In this document: positions 38,717 to 49,436 of the stretch, piece after piece
Layout: each line of letters begins with the position of its first letter
How positions within the stretch are numbered: the first letter of the stretch is position 1
Assembly: GCA_030267565.1 (NCBI GenBank)
Contig: BRXU01000053.1
Coordinates: forward strand, 62,001-126,000
DNA from: Pleodorina starrii
Taxonomy: Eukaryota > Chlorophyta > Chlorophyceae > Chlamydomonadales > Volvocaceae
Direction: 5' to 3'
DNA length: 64,000 nt
Position numbers and translations under genes: made by a program
Notes under the pieces: generated by a model
The model's database searches: none
What the model saw: the letters and a program-made list of their open reading frames with translations, nothing else
Told to the model about the DNA's origin: nothing

Positions 38717-40003
38717 TATTCAAAGAGGAACGTCCAGCACAGTTCACCAACCGTTAGCGGTACGACAGGGGTACGACGGACCGCCGCATGGTTGTTTACG
38801 ACAATCAGAAAACTGCGGCGGCAGGGGCTTTTGTTGCCTTCCGTCGGTATGAAATGTTTTAACGCGCAAGTCCGTTCCGTGCTGTCGTACGGATCGCAGC
38901 TGTGGGGTGCTGACTTGGTCCTAGCCATGCTAGAGAGGGGTTTCCCGGCCAATGAAGCTCCACGCTCTTGTTATTTTGAGGCGGCTATACGAGACCGGAT
39001 GGTCAAGCTCCAGATTTCATTTATGAAGCAATTGGTTGGAGCCGCCGTTCCGCCTCTTCAGTTGTTGTTTAGGGAACTTGGTCAGATGCCTTTGCAGTTG
39101 CACTGGGCCGAGTCGGTTTTTCGCTTCTGGAATAGTCTGGTGGAGGTCACTAGCACCGTGTATCACAGTGCTTTTCGTCACGAGATTCGGTTGGCGTTAG
39201 AAACCAATCTGCAGGGTGACGGTTGGGGTTCCAAGGTCATCAGGGCTCTAAACCTCTTAGGGCATGTCTGGGGCGAGGACGCAGCAGCGGGTAGCATTGA
39301 TGCTAGGGTTAGGCGGTACGCGGCCAGCAAGCTTGATGTTGAGGCGCTGATGGACACCCTCAGGGGTCGTGTTAATGACGACTGGAGCAGCGACAGGTTG
39401 GCTGTGGACCCGAGCGCTTTCGTTACGGACGGTAGAAAGCCCGGTGTTAAGATGTGTCGCCACAAACATTGGATGGGGCTGCCGAAGCGTTTTGAGGGTT
39501 ACATCCCCCTGGCGCACCATCGTTCTTTACTTCGTTTTCGTTTGTGTGTTTCTGCTTTGGCGATTAACAGCGAGAGTAGCCGGTCTAGGGAGCTCCGTGT
39601 TTGCAAAGCGTGTCGCTCTGACGGTGCGGTCGAGGATGAGAAGCATTTTCTGTTGGAGTGTTCTGCCCTTGTGTCAGCACGGCAGATGCTTTGGGACTTA
39701 GGCGTACCCAATACTGCGAGTGTTCACGATGTCATGCAAGTCGACGATCAGCGCGGCCTTGCGAAAGCTATCTTTGAGATGTTCAGTCTGCGGCAAGAAC
39801 GCATTTCATCTTGAGAAGTTTGTTTTTGTGCGATCTCACACAGTTTACGTTCCATTGCACCACTTTCGTTATGAGACGTTTGTGCTGTCATTTTGTTTTT
39901 GTTTTTCTTTATCTTTTTCTGCGCGACTGAAGCGGTTCATGAGCCTCCGGGTTCGTTTGAGCCGTACGAGCTCACTGAAGCTTGTAACATCCATCCATCC
40001 AAT
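38717..40003 (+). mobile_element. 5'-truncated L1-type LINE: C-terminal part of ORF2
   Basis: An open frame runs from about 38717, just after an in-frame stop, to TGA at 39812-39814. It contains the post-RT segment typical of algal L1 elements (TAAWLFTTIRKLRRQGLL, then NAQVRSVLSYGSQLWGADL). It ends with a zinc-binding cluster of the C-x2-C...H-x4-C type (CKAC...KHFLLEC), as in many LINE ORF2 proteins. The endonuclease and RT catalytic domains are absent, as expected of 5' truncation during target-primed reverse transcription. The 3' region is less GC-rich than the host. It carries TGTAA at 39983-39987 followed by a CATC repeat (39988-40000), a plausible 3' tail. No target-site duplication was found by eye. 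The insert lies in the upstream region of TAF11. Confidence 0.82.
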
Positions 40004-41515
40004 CAGAAGACTTGTAAAGTAGCCCGAGCAGCTTCCTGCGACGCACGCACAAGGCACAACTCAAACTAGTTCCCAATTGGGAACTTTATGACATCGGCTG
40101 CCAATGCGAGCTTCCGGAACAGCTCTTGGTCCCCCTCCAAGCCAGCCTGGGGAGCCGTACCAAGTTGGGTGAACCTGGCCGTGTGGCCAAGCGCGTGACT
40201 GCGGGGGCAAGGCGCGCACTACTCGGCGCTTTGGGTGGCGGAATGCACGGGAGGTGCCAGCTGGTTGGGAAGCTGCGAGGCCTCCTGGATCGTCCCGAGG
40301 TGGCACGCCACACGATACACTGCCGTACCAAACAAACGGTACTCCGCCAATCTGCTGCCAACATAGTTACCCCCATCGAATACCTGGACCCGACAGCGTG
40401 CCTGTGTCTGGGCGCTGTACTTGCTTCCTTCGGTTGAGGTGGTGTGGTGCATGAGCTTTCTCCTGGGGCGCGACTGTGAGAGGGGCTGGCGGCTGCAAGC
40501 CCCTCAGCCGACTCCAAAGTCGGCGGATCAGCCAGGAAATCCCTCCTCTGTCCTTTCCTCTCCTCTGCCTTGCCGTTTGACCGATCGATCGATCCATCGA
40601 TAGATCGATCGATCGATCGCACAATGGCGGATTTCAGCAGCGCAGTGCCTGTGCTTTGCTTCGGGCTTTCCTCTTGACAGCGGTCGCGGGATCCAGACGC
40701 CCGGAGGGGTCAGTTGGAGGGCCAGCGGACCAGCTTGGGCTGTAGTAACATCGGGCACGGGTCACGGGCGAAGGACAGCGCAAACCACTGATCTGATCTG
40801 ATCTGATTTGATCTGAACTGATCTTGTCTGATCTGATCTGATCTGAGCTGGGCTGAGCTGCACACCCGTGCGGGACCTGGGGCCTCTCGCACCAGCCGAG
40901 ACCCATCCGTGCCGCAGTTTGGAGCTCTCCCCCTGGCCGCATAGCGAGCTGGAGGCTCACCCACCCGCCCCACCACCCACCCACCCATGCCGCCTACGTG
41001 CCTCCACCTGCGGTATCGTTTTCATTACCACCCATGACTGCGGCAGTGTCATGTCCGCATCACCATCATCTGCTGCGCCCTTCAATGCCCTCAACCCTCT
41101 TCCACCCCCCTCCCCCCGGTTCATACTTGGTTCATGTTCTGCTTCCGCTCGTCGCTCGCTCTCGCCCCCCTCTCTCTCCCTTGCCGCCGGCGCCCCCCAA
41201 CAGCCCTCCGAGGGCGCCCTCACCCCAACCGACAACCGCCCCAATCCCAACCACTCTCATCCCAACCAGCCTCAACCCAGCCACTCTTAAGTCTCTTATC
41301 CCCCCCACCCACCCGCCCGCCACCCCCCGGTCCGGCCCCCGTCACTTGGGTTCGTAACTTTCGCTCCCGGTGCTCCTGTCCCCTTGTCCTTGGGGGCTTC
41401 AGGCCACCGACCCGTGGGTCCGCCGCATCCCTCGCCCTCCATTCTTAACGTCGCCCTCCGTTGCACCGATGCTGCGGCGGCCTCCTCCTCAACGTTTCTT
41501 TAGTTAGTTAGTTAG
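40004..41515. other. Intergenic region between L1 fragment and carboxypeptidase 3' end
   Basis: No convincing gene. It contains an 18-bp perfect palindrome with CCCAATTGGG at its centre (40068-40085), a GATC-rich repeat (about 40579-40618), and a GATCT/GATCTG repeat (about 40789-40850). A minus-strand frame at 40219-40452 has a protein-like stretch (YVGSRLAEYRLFGTAVYRV) but matches no family recalled. The rest is pyrimidine-rich. Confidence 0.45.
40789..40850. repeat. GATCT-type microsatellite
   Basis: Tandem 5-bp units TGATC with occasional variants span about 60 bp. A second, GATC-type repeat lies about 180 bp upstream (40579-40618). Confidence 0.85.
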
Positions 41516-44500
41516 TTAGTTTCTGCCCTCTAGTGCGCCCAGCACCCATCCCTCCATCATCTGCTGCGCCGCTGCCGGCTGGTCGTGCGGCACCATGTGA
41601 CCCGCCCGGTACACCACCACCTGAGTCAACCCGCCCGCGGACCGCCGCCAGCCGGCAACCTGCGGCACGTGGGGGGACGGGTGCGCGTGCGTCGTGTGTG
41701 TATAAGTGTGTGTATGTGGGTTTGTGGGTTTGTGAGTTTGTGTGTGGGCGCGTTTGTGTTGGTGGGCGCGGTGCGGTGCCGTGTTGAAGTATGTACATGC
41801 GTGTGCGTGTGCGTGTGCGTGTGTGTCTGTTAGCCAGGGCGCGCGGCCCTGGCTAACAGACACACACGCACACGCACACTGTTAGCCAGGGCCGCGCGCC
41901 CCGTCCCTCCCCCCCCGGCTGACTTCCCGTAGACCTGCCCGGGTACACACACCCGACCCCGCATCCACTTCGCGCTTTCCGTACACGGCAAGTGCAATAC
42001 AGGCGCTTCGGAGCTGAGATGAGCAGATGACGTAATGCCAGCCAACCCATAGCGGCCAACCAAGAACTGCAAAAGCCGCCGCCAGGCGCCCTCAGGCCTG
42101 CCCGCCGACGCACCTCCCCGCCACCGCCGCCGCCGCCGCCGCGGCTGTTTGTCCGCCAGGCTGCATCGCCCGCTGCGCCCTCCTCCTCCCCTCCTGCCAG
42201 CCGCCACAGTTGGCCCCTCTGTGAGGCGAACTTGGCCTTGTCGGTCCACTCCAGGGAGTTGAGCCAGGAGGTGACGGAGGCGACACCGTCGAGGATGTCG
42301 TACTGGCCCTGTCGTACGGCAGTACGGCACGGCAGTGGGAGCGGCAGCGGCAGAGGGGCAGCGGCAACGGGGCCGTAAGGGGGCAGTGACGGGTGACGTG
42401 GGCGGGGGAAAACGCGGCGGCGGCGGCGGTAGCGGCACCGTGGCGGCGACGAAGCCGAGCGCAGCCTGACGTGTGTGCGCGGGGAGAAGGAGAAGGAGGA
42501 GGGGGAGGAGGAGGAGGAGGAGGAGGAGGAGGGGGTTTTAGAGGCCGAGGTACTGCTGAGGTCGGGGCCGGGGGCCCGAACCCACGCCATGCCCGGACTG
42601 ACCCACGGGTCGGCCCAGCGGCACCATGTACTACCATATACTACGAGGTACGGCCGACCTGCCTGCCGTACCTGGTACAGCAATACGGGAATGTGTGCCA
42701 GCACGTCCGGGATGAGGTGCTTGACGCTGCGCATCACGTCGGCCGCCATTGCCGTGCGTACGGCATCGCTGCAGCTGACGTACTGTACGGCAGGATCCGC
42801 GCGCATGGCCTCCTTGACCTGCAGCGGCGGCGGCGGGACCAAAGAGGACACGTGGGGCGTGGGCTGATGCGCACGGCATCGTATATGTTGTACGATGTAC
42901 GATGCCGTACGGTGGTAAAGCTCCTGCGGATGGGCGGCGCAGCCTGCACTTGAGGCACCGGCCGTACAAGCTATGCTGTGACCCGTGTCTGGTCCGTTAT
43001 TGTCGGTTTCCCCAAAGTTTGGCGAATGTCAGATGTCGAATGTCCCGTGTGCCGTATACGGGTAATAAGTCATATTTTCATTGGCCCCCTCCCTCCCTCC
43101 CTATCTGTGAACCCCCCGTGGGGCCGCTGATACGAAACGAACGGCAAGAACGGAGCGGCCGCGGCGCGCGCCGGGGTACGGCAATCGGGGCGCCTGTTCG
43201 TCATGCCGTACATCGAGCTGTACTGCACAACGGCTGGTGTCGTACCTCCGGCAGGTTCAGGAAGCGGTCCACCGCCTTGGTCGGGTCGTATTCCTGGGTG
43301 CGCGTGTGGGGTGGCGCGGGGTGCGGTGGGGGGAGGGGCAAAGGGGGGTTCAAGACAGGTCCAAGGGCGGGAGGGGAGAGATGGGCAGGCACGTCAGGGC
43401 CACGGAGTTAGGTTTCAGGATGGGAGCGGCAGCTGCAAGATATCCAGAGGTAACAAAACCCTAAAAACCTGATCGAAATCCTGTAAATTCAAACAAGAAA
43501 AACGTCCAAAAAGCCGCCGCAGCCGTAGCAGCAGCCGCAGCAGCCTGCGTTGGATCGCTTACGGCCAGGCGCGGCCCGCACCCAAGCGCCCCCCCACCCA
43601 CACACACTCAAAGCAAACCCTAAGCCCGCCCGCTCGCTCGTCCATTCACCCCATGTTTAAGAGCAGTACCGTATCTCGACCATTCCCGCCCCCGGCCCCA
43701 GCCCCAGCCCCACCCCAATTCCCCGGCACGTACCTCCGTCCGGCGCGTGTCGAACATGGTCCCCAGGCCCGTGACGTTGGTGATGAAGCTGCGTGGGTGG
43801 GTGTACAGGGGGGCAGGAGGGGAAGGGCAGTGGAAGGGCAGTGGAAGGGAGCTGCGCAAGGGGGTTGTCCGGCAAGTGAAGAGGGGCGGATGGGAGCAGG
43901 GGCAGGGGCCAGGGGTGCGGGTGGGGAGTGTGTTGGGACTTGAGAGCGAAATGAAAAATGCGCGGGTTGGGTGCGGATTGGGGGAGGGGGGTGGGTAGGC
44001 GCTCGGGGTGGTGAGTCCGCAAAAGGCCGCTCGCACCCGTTTCCATTCCCCATTTCCAATCCGCGGATGTTATCCGCGCTCCTTAATTCCCAACCCGGGT
44101 TACCTAGATACCCCCTGCCCCCTACCTCCTCAGCGCCTCCCTCCTCTCGTGCGCCTCCAGCCACTTCCCTTCATCGATCAGCGCCACCACCTCCGCAGCC
44201 CTCCCCGCCACCTCGTCCCGCAGAGCCGGCGGCAGCAACCCCGAGTAGTAGGCCGCCGCCGCCAGCGTCTGAGTCTGGGCCCGTGGGTCGGTCAGCCCAT
44301 TGCCGATCGCAACACCGGCCAGACGGAAGGCAGGCGCCGAAGTGCCGACGGGAAGCGGCCGACGGAAGCGCAGCGGCGGCGCCGCGGTTGCGGATGTCGC
44401 TGTGGTGGTGGTGATGGTGGTGGCGGTGGTGGTGGTGGTTGCCTCGCCGGCGGTTGCGGTTACGGTTGCGGTTGTTGCGTCGGCGGTTAGGGTCCTGCCG

Positions 44501-46047
44501 GGGGTGGTCAACTTGGTCGCTGCTGAGACTGTGCCGGCGACGGCCGTCCTCTCGACGGCGCTTGCTGTAGCTTCAGAGTTGGCGGCGGCGGTGGCGGTGG
44601 CGGCAGCGGCTGTAGCTGTTTCCTGCTGGGCTTGCAGGATGTAGTGCGCGATGGAAGGGACGTACTTGCCCGCGTAACTCTGTACGGGCAGCGGTACGGC
44701 AGTACGGCAGCTCGTTCTCACGTGGACTCACCACGGTCGTTGGCCTGCGGAAGGCTTGGCGGGTGAGACGAGCCTTTCGAGCGAGGATTTGCCGAATGCA
44801 TTGAGATCCCGGTAATAACGCGTGAGCCGTTTGCATGTGTGTGTGTTTGTGTCGTACCCTGTCGTACGACAGCCGTACTTACCTCCCCCGTAATGAATAA
44901 CGGCCGTGCCGCCAGGGCGTGGTGCTGCGTGAAAAAGCCCTGCAGCCCCGAATACAAGTGCGCCGCCATGCCCATCTCATCCGTGGGGATGCTCGCGCTG
45001 CCGCTGGCGGCCCGGCTGTAGCCGCTGCCCACCGGCTGGTCCATCAGCAGCAACCCGAAGATGCGGTTCCAGGCGCCTGCGTCGGTTGACGACGGTTGGT
45101 GGTTGGTGGTTGAACTTAACCAACCCAACCAACCAGCCAACCAACTAACTAACCCGGGTTTCGTTGCACTCGCAGCTCGCTGGTGACGGACCAGGGCCCC
45201 AGCTCATAGAAGCCTCCGAAGGTGCTCGCACAGCCGGGCCCGCCCTGCACAGCACAGCGCAGCACAGCGGAGAGAGAGAGAACAGAGGAGGGGCCAAAGG
45301 GCTGACGGCAGGGGTCGGGCGGCGTTTCACGCAGAGGGGCAACGCCGCCCGGGCGAAGAAGGCGCGAAAAAGCAAGCCCGCGTGCGTGCGTGCGTGTGTG
45401 CGTCGTGCCGTGTGCGTGCGTATCGTGCAACGTGTGTTTTCACCTAGGACGGCGTGGGGGCACGACCCAGGTGGGAAATGGCGCCCGGAAAGTGGGTCAG
45501 GCACGTGGCGACCCCTCAGATCGATGCATACGGATCTTGGCGTCGTAGAAGGAAGAGCTGCCGTACGACTACTGGACTGGGCTCCCCTTCGTCCCGCCCA
45601 ACCCGCAGACGACTCAAGAGGAGCCGAGGAGATGGGCAGTTTGGATGTATTGGCTGTACCGCTGTTGTTTCCAGAGGTCACAGGAAGAGGCGAGAGGCGG
45701 GAGGCGCGCCAGGAGCGCGAAAGCGGAAGGAAAGGGGCGGCAAAAGCTGACTCCCTGGGAGCGTGGCTGACCGGCGTGCGACTTGCCTGCAGCCAAAGCA
45801 GGATGGGAGCCTCCCCCACATCTTCTGATCGCGCTTGGGCCTCGTAGTAAGCGTAATAGATCGAGGAGCCGTCCTTGTCGACCTCGATGTATCCCGCGAA
45901 TGTGGGCTTGATGATGCTCGACGACGCCGCGGTGATTTGGTTCCGCAATACGTCGGTCCTGATAGCGTGTGAGGGGTACAGGCAGATCAAGTATGCAAGG
46001 ATGGCTAGGAGCAAAAGTGGCCTCGCAGCCCGCGCCATGGCCCTCAT
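41516..46047 (-). CDS. Serine carboxypeptidase, peptidase family S10
   Basis: Nine exons join in phase: 46047-45787, 45244-45154, 45076-44883, 44679-44126, 43788-43734, 43293-43246, 42818-42672, 42308-42114 and 41659-41516, giving 562 residues. A signal peptide (MRAMARAARPLLLLAILAYL) implies entry to the secretory pathway. Family landmarks appear in order: WLQGGPGCAS (oxyanion region, 85-94), MDQPVGSGYS, GESYAGKYVP with nucleophile Ser183, GVAIGNGLTDP, GQYDIL with Asp454, and YRAGHMVPHDQP with His536. The full Ser-Asp-His triad is therefore present and the enzyme should remove C-terminal residues at acid pH in a vacuole or outside the cell. Oddities: intron 1 appears to be GC-AG (CAG/GCAAGT), residues about 202-286 form a Thr/Ala-rich insert, and a Gly-rich run precedes the last exon. 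Upstream in-frame ATG choices at 46047 or 46038 differ by three residues. Confidence 0.94.
41807..41879. repeat. Perfect 34-bp inverted repeat with 5-bp loop
   Basis: Arms at 41807-41840 and 41846-41879 are exact reverse complements around GCGCG. The inner arm sequence is CTGTTAGCCAGGGC and the outer part is GTGTGCGTGTG-like. A further direct copy of CTGTTAGCCAGGGC begins at 41879. The structure lies in intron 8 of the carboxypeptidase gene. Confidence 0.95.
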
Positions 46048-47332
46048 CGCAGTGCCACCGCGACCAAATGCAGGTCCTATGATCACGTTATGCTTCAAAC
46101 CAAATCGCGGAAGTCATGATGATACTAACGAAACACCAAACCCTCAATTGGCGCGAGATAGGAGCGGAATCGTCTCGGAATCAAGTTTCGGAGCAGCGAG
46201 CATTTTCGCGACGGTCGAGTGGTGCCGTTGACTTATTCACGGAGCCCGCGGTGGGTATTGCCTGGTCTTAATGGGGCAACCGTTTTCAGTTCGCGGTGAA
46301 AGGGCTGAAAACCCTTAATGTTCAACTCTTTCTGTTGGACGAGGTCGCGACGGACGCTCAGGAGGCCAAGGGTTGACCATCGCTGAGGGAGGCATGATTG
46401 CCCCATTCGAGACCCTGCGCGTCTGTTGTCTGTGCGAACCTGTACATTGCATAGGGCAGCGGCCGTGATTACATACGTACAGCGCCGTGACTCGCGGCCC
46501 CGCCTCCACAGCAGACACACACACATACTCTCTCTCTCAACGGCGCGCTCTCGCCGCGAGCATCCACGCCGGCGGTACGGTAGTCAGTCGTCAGTCAGTC
46601 AGCCACACACCAAACCATGCGGGGACACACCTCTCTCCCCCTCCCTCCCTCCCTCCCTCCCAGCGCCACCGCCAGGGTGCTCGCACTCAAATTCCTGTCC
46701 TGCGTCGCGGCGGCATGCCGCCAGCCGTCTGCCTGCCAGTCGCTTGCCCGCAGCTGCCCTCGAGTCGACTCCGCTGGCTGGCTGCACCCTCCCCCAACCC
46801 CAACCCCAACCCCATTCCCATTCCCGCCCTCCAGATGCTCGTACCTCTCCCGCGCGCGGCCCTGGTGGCCCCCGAGCTCGCCAACCTCGAGCCAACCCAA
46901 AGCGCGCCTCCTTTCCCCCCTCCTCCTCCACCTCCTTGCCCCCACCTTCTCCTCCTTATCCTCCTGCTGCTGCTGCTTGCCCTCCCACCCCCACGCCTCC
47001 TCCTCGTCCCCTCCTCTTCTCATCTCTATTCTCTCACCTCCCATCCCTATAGGGGATATTGCGCTGCGACAAAGCAGACATCGATCCACAACGGCGGCGC
47101 AGAAGGACCACAACCACCCCCTCTCTCTTCCTTCCTCCCCCTCCCGGCCCCCGCCTCCACCTCCGCCTCCGGCTATGCGGTGAGCTGCCGCTGCAGGAAA
47201 ACGCCACGCACGTGTGACGTGCCCCTCACGTGTGACGTGCCCCTCACGTGTGACGTGCCCCTCACGTGTGACGTGCCCCTCACGTGTGACGTGTCCCTCA
47301 CGTGTGACGTGTCCCTCACGTGCCTTGCCTCT
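46048..47332. other. Region between carboxypeptidase start and TAF7 stop
   Basis: No gene recognised. It should hold the carboxypeptidase promoter and the TAF7 3' untranslated region. Open frames here are pyrimidine-rich, low-complexity reads. The 18-bp tandem repeat is listed separately. A TTACA word at 46469-46473 reads TGTAA on the minus strand. A minor alternative TAF7 last exon could begin after the acceptor near 47195 (TTTTCCTGCAG on the minus strand). Confidence 0.4.
47209..47322. repeat. 18-bp tandem repeat with CACGTG and TGACGTG in every unit
   Basis: Six full units (CACGTGTGACGTGCCCCT, the last ones with TCCCT) start at 47209, 47227, 47245, 47263, 47281 and 47299, plus a partial copy. 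The array begins about 10 bp beyond the TAF7 stop codon. Each unit contains a G-box core (CACGTG) and a TGACGTG word recognised by bZIP proteins in plants and algae. Confidence 0.95.
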
Positions 47333-48781
47333 TCACTTGCCCTTGACCGGCCTCCAGGATCCCGCCCCCGTCTCCTCATCCACCACAAACTCCTCCTCCG
47401 TGTCCGTGATGGTCATGCCGGCGGGCGCGAAACCGCTCAGCAGCGCGAGGAGGTCCCGCTCCACCGCTGATACCTCCGAGGGGTCAACCTGGGCGGGTGA
47501 GGGGGCGGGCGGGGGGGCGGGCGGGCGGGCGGGGGGTTATCCACGTATAGGCCGGAGCCCGTAAACGGTATCGAATCAGAGAGGGGGGGTTCAAGAGTGT
47601 AATGCAAGAACGGGGGTGGGGATTGAAACAAACAAGATAACGCATACACAGCGATGGCTGCCCACAACCTCGCCTTTGGCAGGTTCTTGAAGTGGCGCTG
47701 GCGGGCGTTCCTCATGGGGGGCGTCACGCCGTCTGCGCTCTCGGGCCCCTCGGGCAGGCTGGACCCGGGGGGGCCCACCAGCAGCATCTGGAGGGAGGGA
47801 GGAGGGGTGGAGTGGGGATGCAGTGGGGAGGAGGAGGAGGGAGGGAGGAGGAGGAGGAGGGGGAAGGGTGGGACAGAGGGTGGCAGGCACAGGGGTGGCG
47901 GCGGAAGGGGGAGGCGTGACGGAAATTTCCGCAAGGCCGGGAACTATATCTCTCCTTCTTGAGGCGCCCTTTTGAAATAACATAATGAGCAGTAACGGTG
48001 TGCTCACTGTCGTCCGGGAGGAGTTGTGGGCGGTGATGGTGGTGGCGGTGGTGGCGGTGGTGGTGTCGTTGCGGCCTGCACCGTCCCGAAGACGGGCGTG
48101 TTACCCCTCCCCCCCCCCTCCCGCGTGTGCATGCGTGCGTGTCTCAGTGAGGTGCAGGGGCGCAGACGCCGCACTCAGTTATGAGTGAGGGTAGAACGTA
48201 GAAGCCGCTCGTCCTCCGGGGGGTCCGTAGCCCCATGGCTTCCGGCTTCCGGACTCGTCTGGCCCCACGGGACGGCCCCCTAACCGACCCGCCGCTCACC
48301 TGTCCAACGTCGTTGATCTTGACCATGTTTACGTCGTCGTACGTTTTGTACGCCTCCACTACGGTTGGGAGGTTGAGCAGCTTGACGGGGTAGGGCAGAC
48401 TGTCAACCGTTAGGGTCCCGTCCTGGTTGTTGTCTGGGCGAACAGCGAGTGCAGCACAGCAGGGAGGCAGCTGGGTGTGAGATGAACGGGAGAGGGTTGT
48501 CTGTGTGTGTGGGGGGGGGAGGTGTAAATTGATTGGGATTGGGGTGCGTGGAGGCGTGTCATCGGCAGTGGCGCTGCGAGAGCGGCGCGCTGCGGTCTCG
48601 GTCGCGAGGGACACCAGAACGCGAGGGTCGCCGGGTCGCCGTGCCGCTTACCTGAGAAAGTAAGCTCTATGTGGCCGTGAGCGGTGATTTCCTCCCGCAG
48701 CATCCTGCGCAGCTTGTCGGCGAGCGCCTCGTCCAACACCCGCAGGACAAACTGCTCCTCCGCGCCCGCGCCCTCCGCCAT
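47333..48781 (-). CDS. TAF7: Transcription initiation factor TFIID subunit 7 (TAF7)
   Basis: Four exons join in phase: 48781-48652, 48433-48300, 47787-47674 and 47488-47333, giving 177 residues. The N-terminus (AEEQFVLRVLDEALADKLRR) matches the EEQ-(F/Y)-(V/I)-LR opening of TAF7. Next come the core motifs SLPYPVKLLNLPTVVEAYKT, YDDVNMVKINDVGQMLLV and GVTPPMRNARQRHFKNL, then VERDLLAL and an acidic tail. TAF7 binds TAF1 in TFIID and restrains its acetyltransferase before promoter release. The start is the first ATG and the opening motif follows it directly. Intron 3 appears to start with GC (AAG/GCGAGG), because only that junction keeps the conserved frame; a GT site 24 nt further on is the alternative. 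The C-terminus could be longer if a donor near the stop is used. Confidence 0.92.
47532..47572. repeat. Dispersed 41-bp intron repeat, copy 1 (TAF7 intron 3)
   Basis: This 41-bp stretch (GGGGGTTATCCACGTATAGG...GTAAACGGTATC) is identical to 60952-60992 in a cycloartenol synthase intron. A partial copy with two substitutions lies at 58927-58953. It lies antisense to TAF7. Confidence 0.95.
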
Positions 48782-49436
48782 CCCGCAACGATAGCGCCGA
48801 GCTCAGCTATATTTACGTTATAAATAGTAACTCCAATTACCTTATAACGTCCTCTATCAACCCATTTACGTGGCAATACGCTTCGAGGTAGAAACTTTGG
48901 TAGTTATCGTGTTTTGTTTTTTGCTTATAAAATTCACGAAATACATACGTGCTTTGGGCAGACATCAAGCACAGCACTCCGTCGGCAGCGATCCGCAATA
49001 TTGACTTGACCTCCGAACGGCGACAGCTGCCCTTCCAACCCGCCTTGTTTCACGCCCTGTTCGTAGCATTTACAATTCGTTTTAGATAAGTTTCTTTTAC
49101 AACAAGTTGGAAGACTTGCTGAGGCGATAGCCCAGGCGGCAGAAAGCAGCATCCTCTATTCCCCGTTCTACCTGAAGCGTGTCATGCCAGCCGTGCTCGG
49201 ATGCTGAATCCATAATACACGATGTGTCGCGTCGTAAAGGCGCGACCGGGAGCAGTCGACACCGGAGCTTCAGAACCCTTGGCAGCAAGGCGACCAACAC
49301 GCTTTCAGCAGTGCCCTTGCGGAGGGGCAGCCAGCCTCCAGCCGGCGACGCAGCCATCCCCACCACGACTACTAGCAGCGCAGGAGCCGTGAAAATCCCT
49401 TAAAACGCACACAGGAACACACGGCGATAGAGAATA
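48782..49436. promoter_or_regulatory. Divergent intergenic region between TAF7 and the coiled-coil gene
   Basis: About 655 bp separates the two start codons on opposite strands, so both promoters should lie here. The first 170 bp next to TAF7 are AT-rich, and a TATA-like TTATAAATAG occurs at 48819-48828, about 40 bp upstream of the TAF7 ATG. No clear element was seen for the plus-strand gene. Confidence 0.5.

Noticed and set aside
40219..40452. Minus-strand 77-residue frame (YVGSRLAEYRLFGTAVYRV)
   Set aside because: It looks protein-like but no family could be named, no splice partners were found, and it may be a relic. Too weak to list as a gene.
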